Source: Azolla caroliniana (lineage: Eukaryota > Polypodiophyta). From it: 64,000 nt of DNA. Of this stretch, positions 10,522 to 20,848 are shown piece by piece (position 1 is the first letter of the stretch; the number at the start of each line of letters is the position of its first letter). The stretch lies in contig JBHGNT010000017.1 in NCBI GenBank assembly GCA_043228905.1, forward strand, positions 14,694,001-14,758,000, read 5' to 3'. The notes beneath the pieces were generated by a model, which saw nothing but the letters and a program-made list of their open reading frames with translations, was not told the DNA's origin and ran no database searches. The translations under genes were made by a program, and so were the position numbers.

Positions 10522-13500
10522 ATGTCTCGCAAATCGGGGAGTAGCAACAGGTGTGTTTATATTACTTTTTTTGTGTGTAATCCTGTCTTTAGTGATGATT
10601 GGGGTTTCTGATTGAAATTTCTGATTAGGGTTTTTGTTTATAAATTGCTTATTAGAATTTCTGATTAGGGTTTGTGATTGAAATTTCTGATTAGGGTTTG
10701 TGATTGAAATTTCTGATTAGGGTTTTTGATTATAAATTTCTGATTAGAATTTCTTAATAGGGTTTCTGGTTACAAATTTTGATTACAAATTAGAATTTCT
10801 GAATAGGGTTTTTGTTTATAAATTTCTGCTTAGGATTTCTGATTAGGGTTTGTGATTGAAATTTTTTATTAGGGTTTCTGATTGAAATTTCTGATTAGGG
10901 TTTTTTATTATAAATTTCTGATTAGAATTTCTGAATAAGGTTTCTGGTTACAAACTTCTGATTACAGATTTTGATTAGGGTTTCTGATTTCAAACTTCTG
11001 ATTACAGATTTTGATTAGGGTTTCTGATTTCAAATTTCTGAATACAAATTATGATTAGGGTTTCTGATTTGCTAAGTTAAAGATTTTGCACCATTTTTGT
11101 TGTTGTTGATTGGGGTTTTTGATTCTCACATATTCTGATTTTGCACTATTTCTGATTTCTGAAATGATATTTCAGATGGCTCATTCCTCCGTATACGAGA
11201 GTGCTAAACTTCGCAAAATTTTGCGAGACAAAGGAGGACTTCCACAACACCTATGGTCTGTCACTCGAGGGTGTTGACCCTGCTGTCCTAAGTGATAAAT
11301 TGATCAGTGATATAGACTGGATGACAGTATATACAGTGCCTAGAGCAAAGTTACTTCTGATGTTACAACAATTAGAAATAAGATTCAGGTAACTATTGTT
11401 TTGCTGGTATGTGATTGTGTTATAAATAACGGGTAAAATGTGCTAATCAAGCATTATCTGGAATAGGTTGCGCAACAGGAGCTTGAATTAGAGGGGCCAC
11501 TGGATCCCCAACGTAAAATAGAACTGCAAATAGAGATCCAGGTTCTTTCAATGAACCTGGACCTTCTAGGTGTAAATACTGTTGCAGATTACAATTTGGA
11601 TAAGCTTCAAGTAAGTTAACGATTCCTGAGCAAAGTTGGTGTATCTTTCAACAACAAGAATAATTAATCGGTAAATTTCTCTGTTGCGTTGAAGGAACAA
11701 TACATTCATCAAGAACAGGTAGTTAGCTGCCTTAAGAAGAAGCTACATTTTGTGGAGGGAATGGTAAGGACCAGACAGGATTTGGACCTGAACATTCTTG
11801 CTCCCTTACCAAATGAAGTAGAACCAGAAAATGATTTATTGACAGTTCAAGCACGTTGCATCGCTTGCGGGTTAGGTGTGGAGGACAAAACTGCGTCTTT
11901 GTTGGTTCACCTACAACCATGAAACCACACATACCATCTGCTTTGTTTTCAACATGCTTGTCGAATTGTTGCATTCTGTTTGGGAGATTGCAGTACAACT
12001 CTACCAAATGAGTGGAGAAAACTAACAGGTATACCATACTGTAGCTAATAAGCTTAGTCTTTTCTAATTAGCTATCCTACTAGCTAATTAGCTACTGGCA
12101 GCTAATGAGCTACTAGCTAATTAGCTATCCTAGTAGCTAATTAGCTATGGTACTAGCTAATTAGCTAGTACCATAGTTGTGTAAAAAAGCTAAATAGCTA
12201 TCCTACTAGCTAATTAGCCACTGGCAACTAATTAGTTATCCTAGTAACTAATTAGCTACAGCCATAGTTGTGTAAAGTAGCTAATAAGCTATCCTAGTAG
12301 CTAATTAGCTATGGTACTAGCTAATTAGCTAGTACCATAGTTGTGTAAAAAAGCTAATTAGCTATCCTACTAGCTAATTAGCTACTCGCAACTAATTAGC
12401 TATCCTACTAGCGAATTAGCTATCCTAGTAGCTAATTAGCTACTGGCAACTAATTAGCTATCCTACTAGCTAATTAGCTATCATAGTAGCTAATTAGCTA
12501 CTGACATAGTTGTGTAAAGTAGCTAATAAGCTATGCTAGTAGCTAATTAGCTACTGGCAGCTAATTAGCTGTCCTAGTAGCTAATAAGCTATCCTAGCTA
12601 CTACATAGTTGAGAAAGTAGCTAATTAGCTTTCATTGTAGCTAATTAGCTATCCTAGCTACCACCATAGTTAGTAAAGTAGCTAATTAGCTATCCTAGCT
12701 ACTACCATAGTTAGTAAAGTAGCTAATTAGCTATCCTAGCTACTACCATAGTAGTGTAAAGTAGCTAATAAGTTATCCTACTAGCTAATTAGCTATCCTA
12801 GTAGCTAATTAGCTATGGTACTAGCTAATTAGCTAGTACCATAGTTGTGTAAAAAAGCTAATTAGCTATCCTACTAGCTAATTAGCCACTGGCAACTAAT
12901 TAGCTATCCTAGTAACTAATTAGCTACTGCCATAGTTGTGTAAAGTAGCTAATAAGCTATCCTAGTAGCTAATTAGCTACTAGCAGCTAATTAGCTATCC
13001 TAGTAGCTAATTAGCTATCCTACTAGCTAATTAGCTATCCTACTAGCTAATTAGCTAGTACCATAGTTGTGTAAAAAAGTTAATTAGCTATCCTACTAGC
13101 TAATTAGCTACTGGCAACTAATTAGCTATCCTAGTAGCTAATTAGCTATCCTACTAGCTAATTAGCTGCTGGCAACTAATTAGCTATCGTACTAGCGAAT
13201 TAGCTATCCTAGTAGCTAATTAGCTACTGGCAACTAATTAGCTATCCTACTAGCTAATTAGCTATCATAGTAGCTAATTAGCTACTGCCATAGTTGTGTA
13301 AAGTAGCTAATAAGCTGTCCTAGTAGCTAATTAGCTACTGGCAGCTAATTAGCTGTCCTAGTAGCTAATAAGCTATCCTAGTTACTACATAGTTGAGAAA
13401 GTAGCTAATTAGCTTTCATTGTAGCTAATTAGCTATCCTAGCTACTACCATAGTTAGTAAAGTAGCTAATTAGCTATCCTAGCTACTACCATAGTTAGTA

Positions 13501-14329
13501 AAGTAGCTAATTAGCTATCCTAGCTACTACCATAGTTAGTAAAGTAGCTAATTAGCTATCCTAGCTACTACCATAGTTGAGTAAAGTAGCTAATTAGCTA
13601 TCCTAGCTACTACCATAGTTGAGTAAAGTAGCTAATTAGCTATCCTAACTACTACCATAGTTGAGTAAAGTACCTAATTAGCTATCATACTAGCTAATTA
13701 GCTATCGTACTAGCTAATTAGCTATCCTAGCTTCTACCATAGTTTAGTAAAGTAGCTAATTAGCTATCCTAAATAACTGTCATGTTATTGTAGAATCTTG
13801 TGGATTAAGGACGGCACATGATGTGTCTGGTGCTGATGATGCTGCAACAGATGAGGATACTACTGCCAATGTGGCTGAAAGTAAGAGTCCTGCTATCACA
13901 TCTCCTTCAGATCAGCTACACCCTATTCTTTTGGAACAGTGTACTGAATTAGGCAACGATGTGAAATGCCATGAAATAGTGGAAACAACATGTAAAACTG
14001 AGGTTCACAACAACAGTGTTTATGAACACTTGATGCAACATTTCTTCGAGTCTCAAGACCTTGATTCCACTCCACCGAGCCCAACTACTGAAAATGTCCA
14101 AACAGATCCCTCTGTACTTGAAAAGCTAGTTCAAGAAACGGCTGATGTGCAATTAGCTGCTGAGGCGATGGGAAGGTTGTCGGAGGAGGACACACTTGCG
14201 CATTGGGTGAAAGAAGCAAGGCTAAATGGGGAACCAACCAGAAAAAGGCTGAAGAAGGGGCCACGATCGGGAACAAGACCAGTTACTCGGTCAAGGGGCC
14301 CAGACGTAGTGGAGCGAAATACTGTTTAG
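10522..14329 (+). CDS. transposon gene A: uncharacterised NLS-containing protein
   Basis: Proposed exons: 10522-10550, 11176-11388, 11467-11610, 11695 to about 11920, and 13794-14329, all with GT/AG borders. Exon 1 (MSRKSGSSN) joins exon 2 in frame as RWLIPPYTRVLNFAKFCE. Exon 3 (VAQQELELEGPLDPQ) and exon 4 (EQYIHQEQVVSCLKKK) join in phase 0. Two problems remain. Exon 2 to exon 3 is off by one nucleotide, and the exon 4 frame ends at 11922 while another frame stays open to about 12025 (WFTYNHETTHTICFVFN). So there may be indels, or my exon borders are imperfect. The last exon opens SCGLRTAHDVSG and ends in a basic cluster (RKRLKKGPRSG) that looks like a nuclear localisation signal. I recognise no family. 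The intron 11922-13793 is filled by the palindrome array. Confidence 0.45.
10609..11110 (+). repeat. telo-box-rich degenerate minisatellite in gene A intron 1
   Basis: About a dozen TTAGGGTTT or close variants, separated by TTCTGATT / GATTGAAATTTCTG words, fill intron 1. TTAGGGTTT is the plant telo-box, equal to 1.3 telomere repeats. The copies are interspersed rather than a perfect telomeric tract. Confidence 0.8.
12038..13775. repeat. palindromic array 1 (AGCTAATTAGCT, about 20-bp period)
   Basis: About 1.7 kb built from the 12-bp perfect palindrome AGCTAATTAGCT, spaced by ATCCTAGT, ATGGTACT or ACTGGCA-type linkers so that cores recur about every 20 bp. Longer blocks (CCATAGTTGTGTAAAGT) interrupt the array and give a higher-order repeat. 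It lies in the presumed last intron of gene A. Confidence 0.95.
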
Positions 14330-14578
14330 TTGGATATGATTGTTAGCTTAGGGATTTTGCTAGGGTTTTATGAAGTTTTACTATCCTGTTGGACAAGTAA
14401 AACCTCAGATTGGTTGTTGCTTGATCCACATTATGTAATGGAACTCTATGATGTTTTTCCAAGATAATTTGAAGAGTGTTGTTCTATGACTGAAACTCTT
14501 TGATGTTCAGGATATTGTTTTGTGAGACTATTAGTTACTTTGTGAGTGTGAATATGTTGGTGTTTTCTGATGTTGCAG

Positions 14579-15594
14579 AGTCTAAAGGGTTTGATTCTAT
14601 TGCTCGTAAGGCCAATGGCAGTGTGGATACTGTTGATGTTGCGGCATGTTTAAAGGGCCCCATCTTGAAAGTAGATGTAGCAACTGACACAAGTGATCTG
14701 GTCACACAAGTTGATCAAGCATGTAGCACGGATGACTTGGTGTTGCAGGTAGATGCAACATGTAGCACGGATGACTTGGTGTTGCAGGTAGATGCAGCAT
14801 GTGATACCAGTGGACTGATATCGAGCAGATCAGTAGCTACATGCACTGAGGTAATCCAAGGATTGATAACTAAGTCGACAAAACAAGAGCACCAGAATGT
14901 GAAGCTAGGCCCAACACAGTCGACTAGGGGTTTAAAGAGGAAAAGGACACCAGTTGTGTCAGCCGAACCTGAACTGATTGAGATTGATCGTATCCTACCA
15001 AAAAATGGTGTAACAGCGGCTCAGTTTCAGGAATGGAAACCTAAACCACTAGAAGTCGAAAGAAGAGCCTTGATCTTGGAGCTTGATAAAGTCTTGATGA
15101 GTGTGAGATATATGCAGCCAAGGAGGGACGCAAATCAGTTTCTAGAGTGGGCTGTGGAATACTTTGATTTGTTTATTTGGAGTGAAAAACCAAAATCAGA
15201 TGTGTGGAAGTGTTTGGCAAGATTCTTCCCAAAATGGCGAAGTCGTTTTAAAGGTCAATGGGCACGAGAAAATTGTGAGCAAATGGAAGCTGCAAGATTC
15301 AAGAGACTTTCTGATTTTTGGGCTACTTGGCCTGAATATAATGCCGACAATACATTGATTTTGGATACAGAACATTTCCGACACTACTTCAATATTCGGA
15401 GATGCTGTCTCATTCTACCCGAGGAAATGCCTGAACAGTACCTGGTGCAAATAGTGAGCTGCCAACTAGGTGCATGGTTGTGGACTCCATACCGAGCTCA
15501 ATATGCGGATAATATATGTAGACTCGTTCCACTGACTAGCAAGAGCTTAGCTGTTTATAGGAGATTTGTAGACATTTCCAATGGTAATTTATAA
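14579..15594 (+). CDS. transposon gene B: degenerate FCP1/NIF-like HAD protein
   Basis: The open frame runs from 14500 to 15594. The stretch before 14579 looks like an intron end (GATGTTGCAG|AG), so the true start is probably in an upstream exon. Numbered from 14500: residues 75-102 contain a near-perfect 14-residue tandem repeat (CSTDDLVLQVDA), residues 144-149 are a basic cluster (GLKRKR), and residues 190-310 resemble the FCP1-homology/NIF phosphatase domain. There LILELDKVL (191-199) takes the place of motif I LxLDLDGTL, WSEK (227-230) of the motif II W-[ST] region, and EYNADNTLILDTE (279-291) of the motif IV N-T-LLLDDS region. The nucleophile Asp is Glu and the following Gly-Thr are Lys-Val, so catalysis is doubtful. 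The gene is convergent with the transposase, 350 bp apart. A role as a nuclear binding protein is inference. Confidence 0.6.
14719..14803 (+). repeat. 42-bp in-frame tandem repeat in gene B
   Basis: Two adjacent near-identical 42-bp units (TGTAGCACGGATGACTTGG...) encode two copies of a 14-residue segment containing STDDLVLQVDA. Confidence 0.9.
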
Positions 15595-15941
15595 ATATGT
15601 AAAGAGATGGCATTATTCAATGAAGAATTTAATTACTTGTTCCCACTGTACTTATCTACTGTGTAATTTGAGGAATATGTTGCAGATTGTTGATTTCATG
15701 CTATTGATGACTATTTAGCTATTGACAGCTAATTAGCTGCATTTGTACAGCTAATTAGCTACTGATGACTATTTCGCTATAACTTATAACTTAAAACTTA
15801 ACAAAAAAGACATGATTTTATTGAGAAAGAAGCACAGAAAGCAGACTGTATACAAGAAATTGATTCCAAACGAATTTATTTAACTGTTTTCGCGAAATAC
15901 ATGTTTGTTTTACAAGAGAACATGGTAAGTGCTACTTGTAG
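15595..15941. other. intergenic region between convergent genes B and transposase
   Basis: 347 bp containing two AGCTAATTAGCT palindromes (15730-15763) and A/T-rich sequence. It must hold the 3' ends of both convergent transcripts. No open frame. Confidence 0.7.
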
Positions 15942-18900
15942 CTACAAATTCCATGGCATACTATTGTAAATACATTCATACACATTAGCACCAACAGTGT
16001 ATAAACCAGAGCAGCTATTGTATTTTGACATTGGGACGTTGATGCACCTGACCAAATGAGAGTACATATACGTCGTTGGTTTGTCTTCTAACAGCCTGTA
16101 CACATATTCGTAGTCATCTAGTTTTGCATAAAAAATGCCTTCGATGTAGAATGTCCCGGCAGATACAAAATTTCCCCATGCATCTACAATATTCTGCCTT
16201 GCACACTGTTTACTAACCGTGCACTTTAATATATAGAAATCAGCACCCTCTGAATTGCCTTCTTCAGCATTTACAGCGAAGTTATCCCCAACGTTCAGGA
16301 CATCACTCAAAGTATCTCCAAGTCCCTCATATGTGAAGTCAGCATTCTGCCCTGTTTCTCCATCAACTGCTTCCTTATCATTCAGAGTGTGATACTCCCA
16401 ATTCTGAATGTATGCTTTGTTTAGACAATATCTCCAATTTCCCTGCACACAATGGAAGCAAAAACAAGTCAATTCTCTAACCACAATACAATGACCATCC
16501 AACCTGGAATAACCGCGAACAGCATGCAGAGATCGCAATTCGGGAATTCCTTGGCACTCCCAGGTCTTCTCCCTATTTACTTCATCTATCTTCACTTCCC
16601 AAAATTCACGTTTGATATCTCGGACTTGCGAGGAATAAACACCTGTGGCACTCGTTGACATATTTGTTCTTAAAAATTCAACTACATGTGATGCACAATT
16701 CATGTGCACACCATCTGTCTTTAGTTGTTCATGGGTAAGTGCCCGCTTTATAACAGCCCCTGCACCATCATGTTCACCTTTACCATGGCCAGACCCAAAA
16801 AAATTCCATCTCATCTCCAAACCTGTTATAGCAGGATACCTCCCCACAAAATAAAATGGACGTCGAGCCTTGAATTGTGACGCAGCTCCGTCAGACCAGA
16901 CCCAATGTTGAGTAAGCTCCAAACGTTGAGCTAATAACCACTGCCAATGTAACTTAAAACAGTGTTGGACGAACAAGGTATCATGCTTCTTATCATCGGA
17001 AATAAAGAAATGAATTACTTTTTTAACATCACCTGAAACTCGAAAATATGTTATGTGCACAAAAATGGTTACCTGAACTGAACACCAATGCATAGATTGA
17101 ATTTCATTCTGCTGCTTGAAAGTATAATTCTCTACGAAATCTACTACTGAGACTACTACATCATTTGGGAAATCAGATATGCAAGTCTTAAACTGATGGG
17201 CCTGCCATGAATAAATGAAGTTGTGTTTAATGAACTTTCCTAGAGATACTACAAACAGAGACACCAAATCCCTTGGTTTAAGCATCTTCCGAACTAGATC
17301 CTTTCTTTTACACACCTTTCCTTCGAAATTGGTGTTCACTGACTCAAATAACTTCACAGAGATCAATATTTCACTACTCAATTCATTTGGACACCACCTA
17401 AATCTAGTAGGGCCACAATCTTGACATAAACCCATGACACATTTATGAATATGGAAGATAGCGTCAGTTTCTCTCAGACACAATATTGAATCTAATAAAT
17501 AACTCATGGAAGAGATAACGTGCTCAGATGATTTACACTCCTCTTGCGGGCTTGATCGACAGATTGGGCACCCACATGTGCAAACTGTATTAGTTAGGGA
17601 TGCGCTATGGTGACGTAGTAGATTAACAGAGTCCTTCAGAAAACCCATCTGTACATGGTAAATGCAACAACATGTGTATCGATCCTTTAAGCGTCTCACA
17701 AAGTGTGGCTTAAGAGACTCGAATGTTCGTAGTTGAACTTTGATAGTTGGATGCATTCGTTTGAACCTAATAAATAAATCGACCTGCGTAATAAAGGGGA
17801 ATTAGTTATTCTCGTAACTAGCTAACTATCCTAGTAGCTAATTAGCTATTCTAGTAGCTAGTTAGCTATTCTAGTAGCTAATTAGCTATCATGGTAGCTA
17901 ATTAGCTGTCCTAGTAGCTAATTAGCTATCATGGTAGCTAATTAGCTGTCCTAGTAGCTAATTAGTTGTCCTAGTAGCTAATTAGCTATCATGGTAGCTA
18001 ATTAGCTGTCGTAGTAGCTAATTAGCTATCATGGTAGCTAATTAGCTATTCTAGTAGCTAATTAGCTATCATGGTAGCTAATTAGCTGTCGTAGTAGCTA
18101 ATTAGCTATCATGGTAGCTAATTAGCTGTCCTAGTAGCTAATTAGTTGTCCTAGTAGCTAATTAGCTATCATGGTAGCTAATTAGCTGCTCTAGTAGCTA
18201 ATTAGCTATCATGGTGGCTAATTAGCTTTCCTAGTAACTAATTAGCTATCATGGTAGCTAATTAGTTGGTCTAGTAGCTAATTAGCTATCATGGTAGCTA
18301 ATTAGCTGGTCTAGTAGCTAATTAGCTATAATGGTGGCTAATTAGCTTTCCTAGTAACTAATTAGCTATCATGGTAGCTAATTAGTTGGTCTAGTAGCTA
18401 ATTAGCTATCATGGTAGCTAATTAGCTATCATGGTGGCTAATTAGTTGTCCTAGTAACTAATTAGCTATCATGGTAGCTAATTAGCTGGTCTAGTAGCTA
18501 ATTAGCTATAATGGTGGCTAATTAGCTATCATGGTAGCTAATTAGCTATCATGGTGGCTAATTAGATGTCCTAGTAACTAATTAGCTATCATGGTAGCTA
18601 ATTAGTTGGTCTAGTAGCTAATTAGCTATAATGGTGGCTAATTAGCTATCCTAACTAATTAGCTATCATGGTAGCAAATTAGCTGGTCTAGTAGCTAATT
18701 AGCTATCACGGTGGCTAATTAGCTATCCTAGTAAGCTAATTAGCTATCATGGTAGCTAATTAGCTATCATGGTAGCTAATTAGCTTTCCTAGTAGCTAAT
18801 TAGCTGGTAATAACGAAATAACAAACTAGCTACCATGATAGCTAACTAGCTTCCAGTACAACTAATTATCTGGTAGTACCTAAATTAGCTATTGAGAATA

Positions 18901-19506
18901 GCTAATTAGCTATCATGGTAGTAGCTATTGAGAGTAGCCAGTTACCTATGTAGTAGCTATCATAGTAGCTAATTAGCTATCATGGTAGCTAATTAGCTTT
19001 CCTAGTAGCTAATTAGCTGGTAATAACGAAACCTTTTTAAGTAACATCACTATTAAGTAACATCATTAGACTAGACCTTTTTAAGACAAGATCATCTTCT
19101 GACCTGCTCATGGATACGAAACTATTACGAAGATTATTTACTAAAATAGATGATATGTTTGCATTAAGACCATCACAATCAACTAAGTCCTTTATCGATG
19201 GATCATTACATATTCCATAAAGTACTACCTTCTTTTCTTCATTGCTGATGTGCTTGGTTTGAACATTGAAATAGTCTACAACCTTTCTCTCTATGATGGT
19301 AGTCGCATTACTTACATTCTCAGCTAAACTATCCTTACCTTTACTGAGTGTGGCTTTCGTATCCTTCAACAATTGACGATGTTTCCTTTTTTTTCTGCCC
19401 AATAGTTTCGTATGGCTTGTTGTGTCCTGATAACATCATCCCTATCCTTATGATCATTGAGGGGTAATTCTAAACACCCTTCTTCCCCTTCCATTTGGTT
19501 GGACAT
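15942..19506 (-). CDS. DDE-type transposase of the 10.8-kb element
   Basis: Two exons on minus. Exon 2 (17783-15942) follows an acceptor TTACGCAG and reads VDLFIRFKRMHPTIKV, then 604 codons from the Met at 17756. Residues counted from that Met: Cys-rich N-terminal part (TCCC-IYHV 28-35, CTCGCPIC 59-66, C106..C111..C114..C122); VVDFVENYT around D206; FISDDKKHDT (251-260); VWSDGAASQFK around D289; GSGHGKGEHDGAG (321-333) with E328/D330; and a late LTCFCFHC cluster. The D...SDG...HGKG-E/D pattern fits an RNase H-fold DDE transposase. Exon 1 (19506-19046) begins MSNQMEGEEGCLEL and has a one-base shortage in an A8 run near 19393. After that it reads KHRQLLKDTK...VVDYFNVQTK. The donor GAT|GTTACT joins exon 2 in phase 0 but is a weak site. 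Length about 767 aa. Confidence 0.75.
17795..19025. repeat. palindromic array 2 (AGCTAATTAGCT, strict 20-bp period)
   Basis: About 1.2 kb. From 17815 to about 18660 the core GTAGCTAATTAGCT recurs every 20 bp almost without slippage. Linkers often alternate ATCATG and GTCCTA, giving a 40-bp dimer. It lies between transposase exons 1 and 2, so it is intronic. Confidence 0.95.
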
Positions 19507-20824
19507 GTTAAAACCCTAAATTTCCAGAAAAAAAAACAAGTATTAAAGATGGCTATGGGCAACAACAATACACAAAAATATTCCACACAATACACAAGAT
19601 TAGACACAACAATACACAAGATAATCAATAGACAGAAAAGTTATTGCAATCCAAGACCGAACAGTAGAGGATTTCACTCCGTTGGATCCAACAGTTGAGG
19701 AGGCGATCCAAGACCGACCAATGGCAACAACTGAGTGTAGAATGTTGCCGTTGGATGAGTGAACTCCGTCAAATCGAAATGTGGAAGCAATCCGGGACTG
19801 GACAATAGTGGCAACTGAGTATAGAATGATGGCAATGGAGGAGAGAACCCCGTCAGATTGAACAGTTACCGATGATGCTTGAAACGCACATAGAAGGCAC
19901 TTGAGAATAGAGTGGCATAGAGAAGAGAACCCCGTCAGATTGAACAGTTACCAATGATGCTTGAAACGCATAGTAGCGGCCCCTGAGTGAGAGTGGAAAA
20001 GAGAAGAGAACCCCGTCAGATTGAATAGCTCTTTGATTATGCTTGGAACGCACAGTAGCAGCCCCTGAGTGTAGAGTGGCAAAGAGAAGAGAACCCCGTC
20101 AGATTGAACAGCTCTTTGATGATGCTTGGAACGCACAGCAGCGGCCCCTGAGTGTAGAGTGGCACAGAGAAGAGAACCCCCTCAGATTGAACAACTCTTT
20201 GATGATGCTTGGAACGCACAGTAATGGCCCCTGAGTGTAGAGTGGCACAGAGAAGAGAACCCCCTCAGATTGAACAGCTCTTTGATGATGCTTGGAATGC
20301 ACAGTAATGGCCCCTGAGTGTAGAGTGGCACAGAGAAGAGAACCCCGTCAGATTGAACAGCTCTTTGATGATGCTTGGAATGCACAGTAGTGGCCCCTGA
20401 GTGTAGAGTGTCACAGAGAAGAGAACCCCGTCAGATTGAGCAGCTCTTTGATGATGCTTGGAACGCACAGTAGCGGCCCCTCAGTGTAGAGTGGCGGCAG
20501 GTGGACTCGATAGGGTTTAGCAACAGTGGTAGCAACTAACCCACAGTACTCAACTAGAGATGGCCTACGTGATGTGGCAAAGGATCATGCATAATGGACC
20601 TAGGAATTCGATATATAATTTATGGTACACATTTATGGTGCACACATCAATTTATGTTGCACATTTATGGCACTCATTTACATATGTAATTAAAACACTC
20701 TAGTATTTTCAATGGTAGTTTTTTGCATACTTAATTTATTAATGATGGCTTTTTACTAAAATGACTATTTATCAATGGTAGCTTTTTGCATAGCTAATTA
20801 GCTATGTCAAGGACATAGCTAATT
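19507..20824 (-). promoter_or_regulatory. transposase 5' region
   Basis: From the transposase ATG to the right TIR. A telo-box (AAACCCTAAA on plus, 19511-19520) lies within 15 bp upstream of the ATG. Beyond it come the 83-bp minisatellite and, from 20780 to 20825, AGCTAATTAGCT copies next to the TIR. I see no confident TATA box. Confidence 0.45.
19660..20500. repeat. 83-bp minisatellite, about eight good copies
   Basis: Units marked by ACCCCGTCAGATTGAACAG start near 19848 and recur every 81-83 bp to 20500. One or two diverged copies precede them from about 19660. Staggered short open frames on the minus strand are produced by the repeat and should not be called as genes. Confidence 0.9.
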
Positions 20825-20848
20825 GTTTCCACTCGTATGCTTTCACCC
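20825..20848 (-). repeat. right terminal inverted repeat
   Basis: Ends CTCGTATGCTTTCACCC on plus, the inverse of the left end with two mismatches. TAGA follows at 20849. Confidence 0.9.

Larger units (their letters stand above)
10043..20848. mobile_element. 10.8-kb TIR DNA transposon with DDE transposase
   Basis: The left end starts GGGTAAAAGCATGCGAGTGG and the right end, read inward on minus, starts GGGTGAAAGCATACGAGTGG. These are 24-bp inverted repeats with two mismatches, flanked by a TAGA duplication. The insertion point in the gypsy RNase H is exact. Inside are a plus-strand multi-exon gene (10522-14329), a plus-strand gene with a HAD-like domain (14579-15594), a minus-strand transposase gene (19506-15942), and arrays of the palindrome AGCTAATTAGCT. 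A 4-bp duplication is not typical of hAT (8), Mutator (9-11), CACTA (3) or PIF/Harbinger (3). Sola superfamily elements are known for 4-bp duplications, so a Sola-like assignment is a reasonable but untested inference. Confidence 0.9.

Noticed and set aside
10609-11110. Interstitial telomere
   Set aside because: TTAGGGTTT words are separated by 15-30 bp of other sequence. There is no contiguous TTTAGGG tract, so telo-box-rich intron is the better description.
12038-13775. CRISPR array
   Set aside because: The regular 20-bp palindromic repeats have no unique spacers of constant size, the genome is a plant, and the array lies in an intron of a transposon gene.
13818-13960. Start codon ATGATG at 13818 for the last exon of gene A
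   Set aside because: That frame leads into low-information sequence, and the conserved-looking frame is a different one, open through the acceptor at 13793.
19853-20468. Overlapping 60-67 codon frames on the minus strand
   Set aside because: Each is the same 83-bp minisatellite unit read in one frame, with starts shifted by exactly one unit.
10043-20848. Assignment to PIF/Harbinger because the TIRs begin GGG
   Set aside because: The clearest target duplication is 4 bp (TAGA), not TWA. The transposase motifs do not look like Harbinger, and no separate Myb/SANT protein was recognised.
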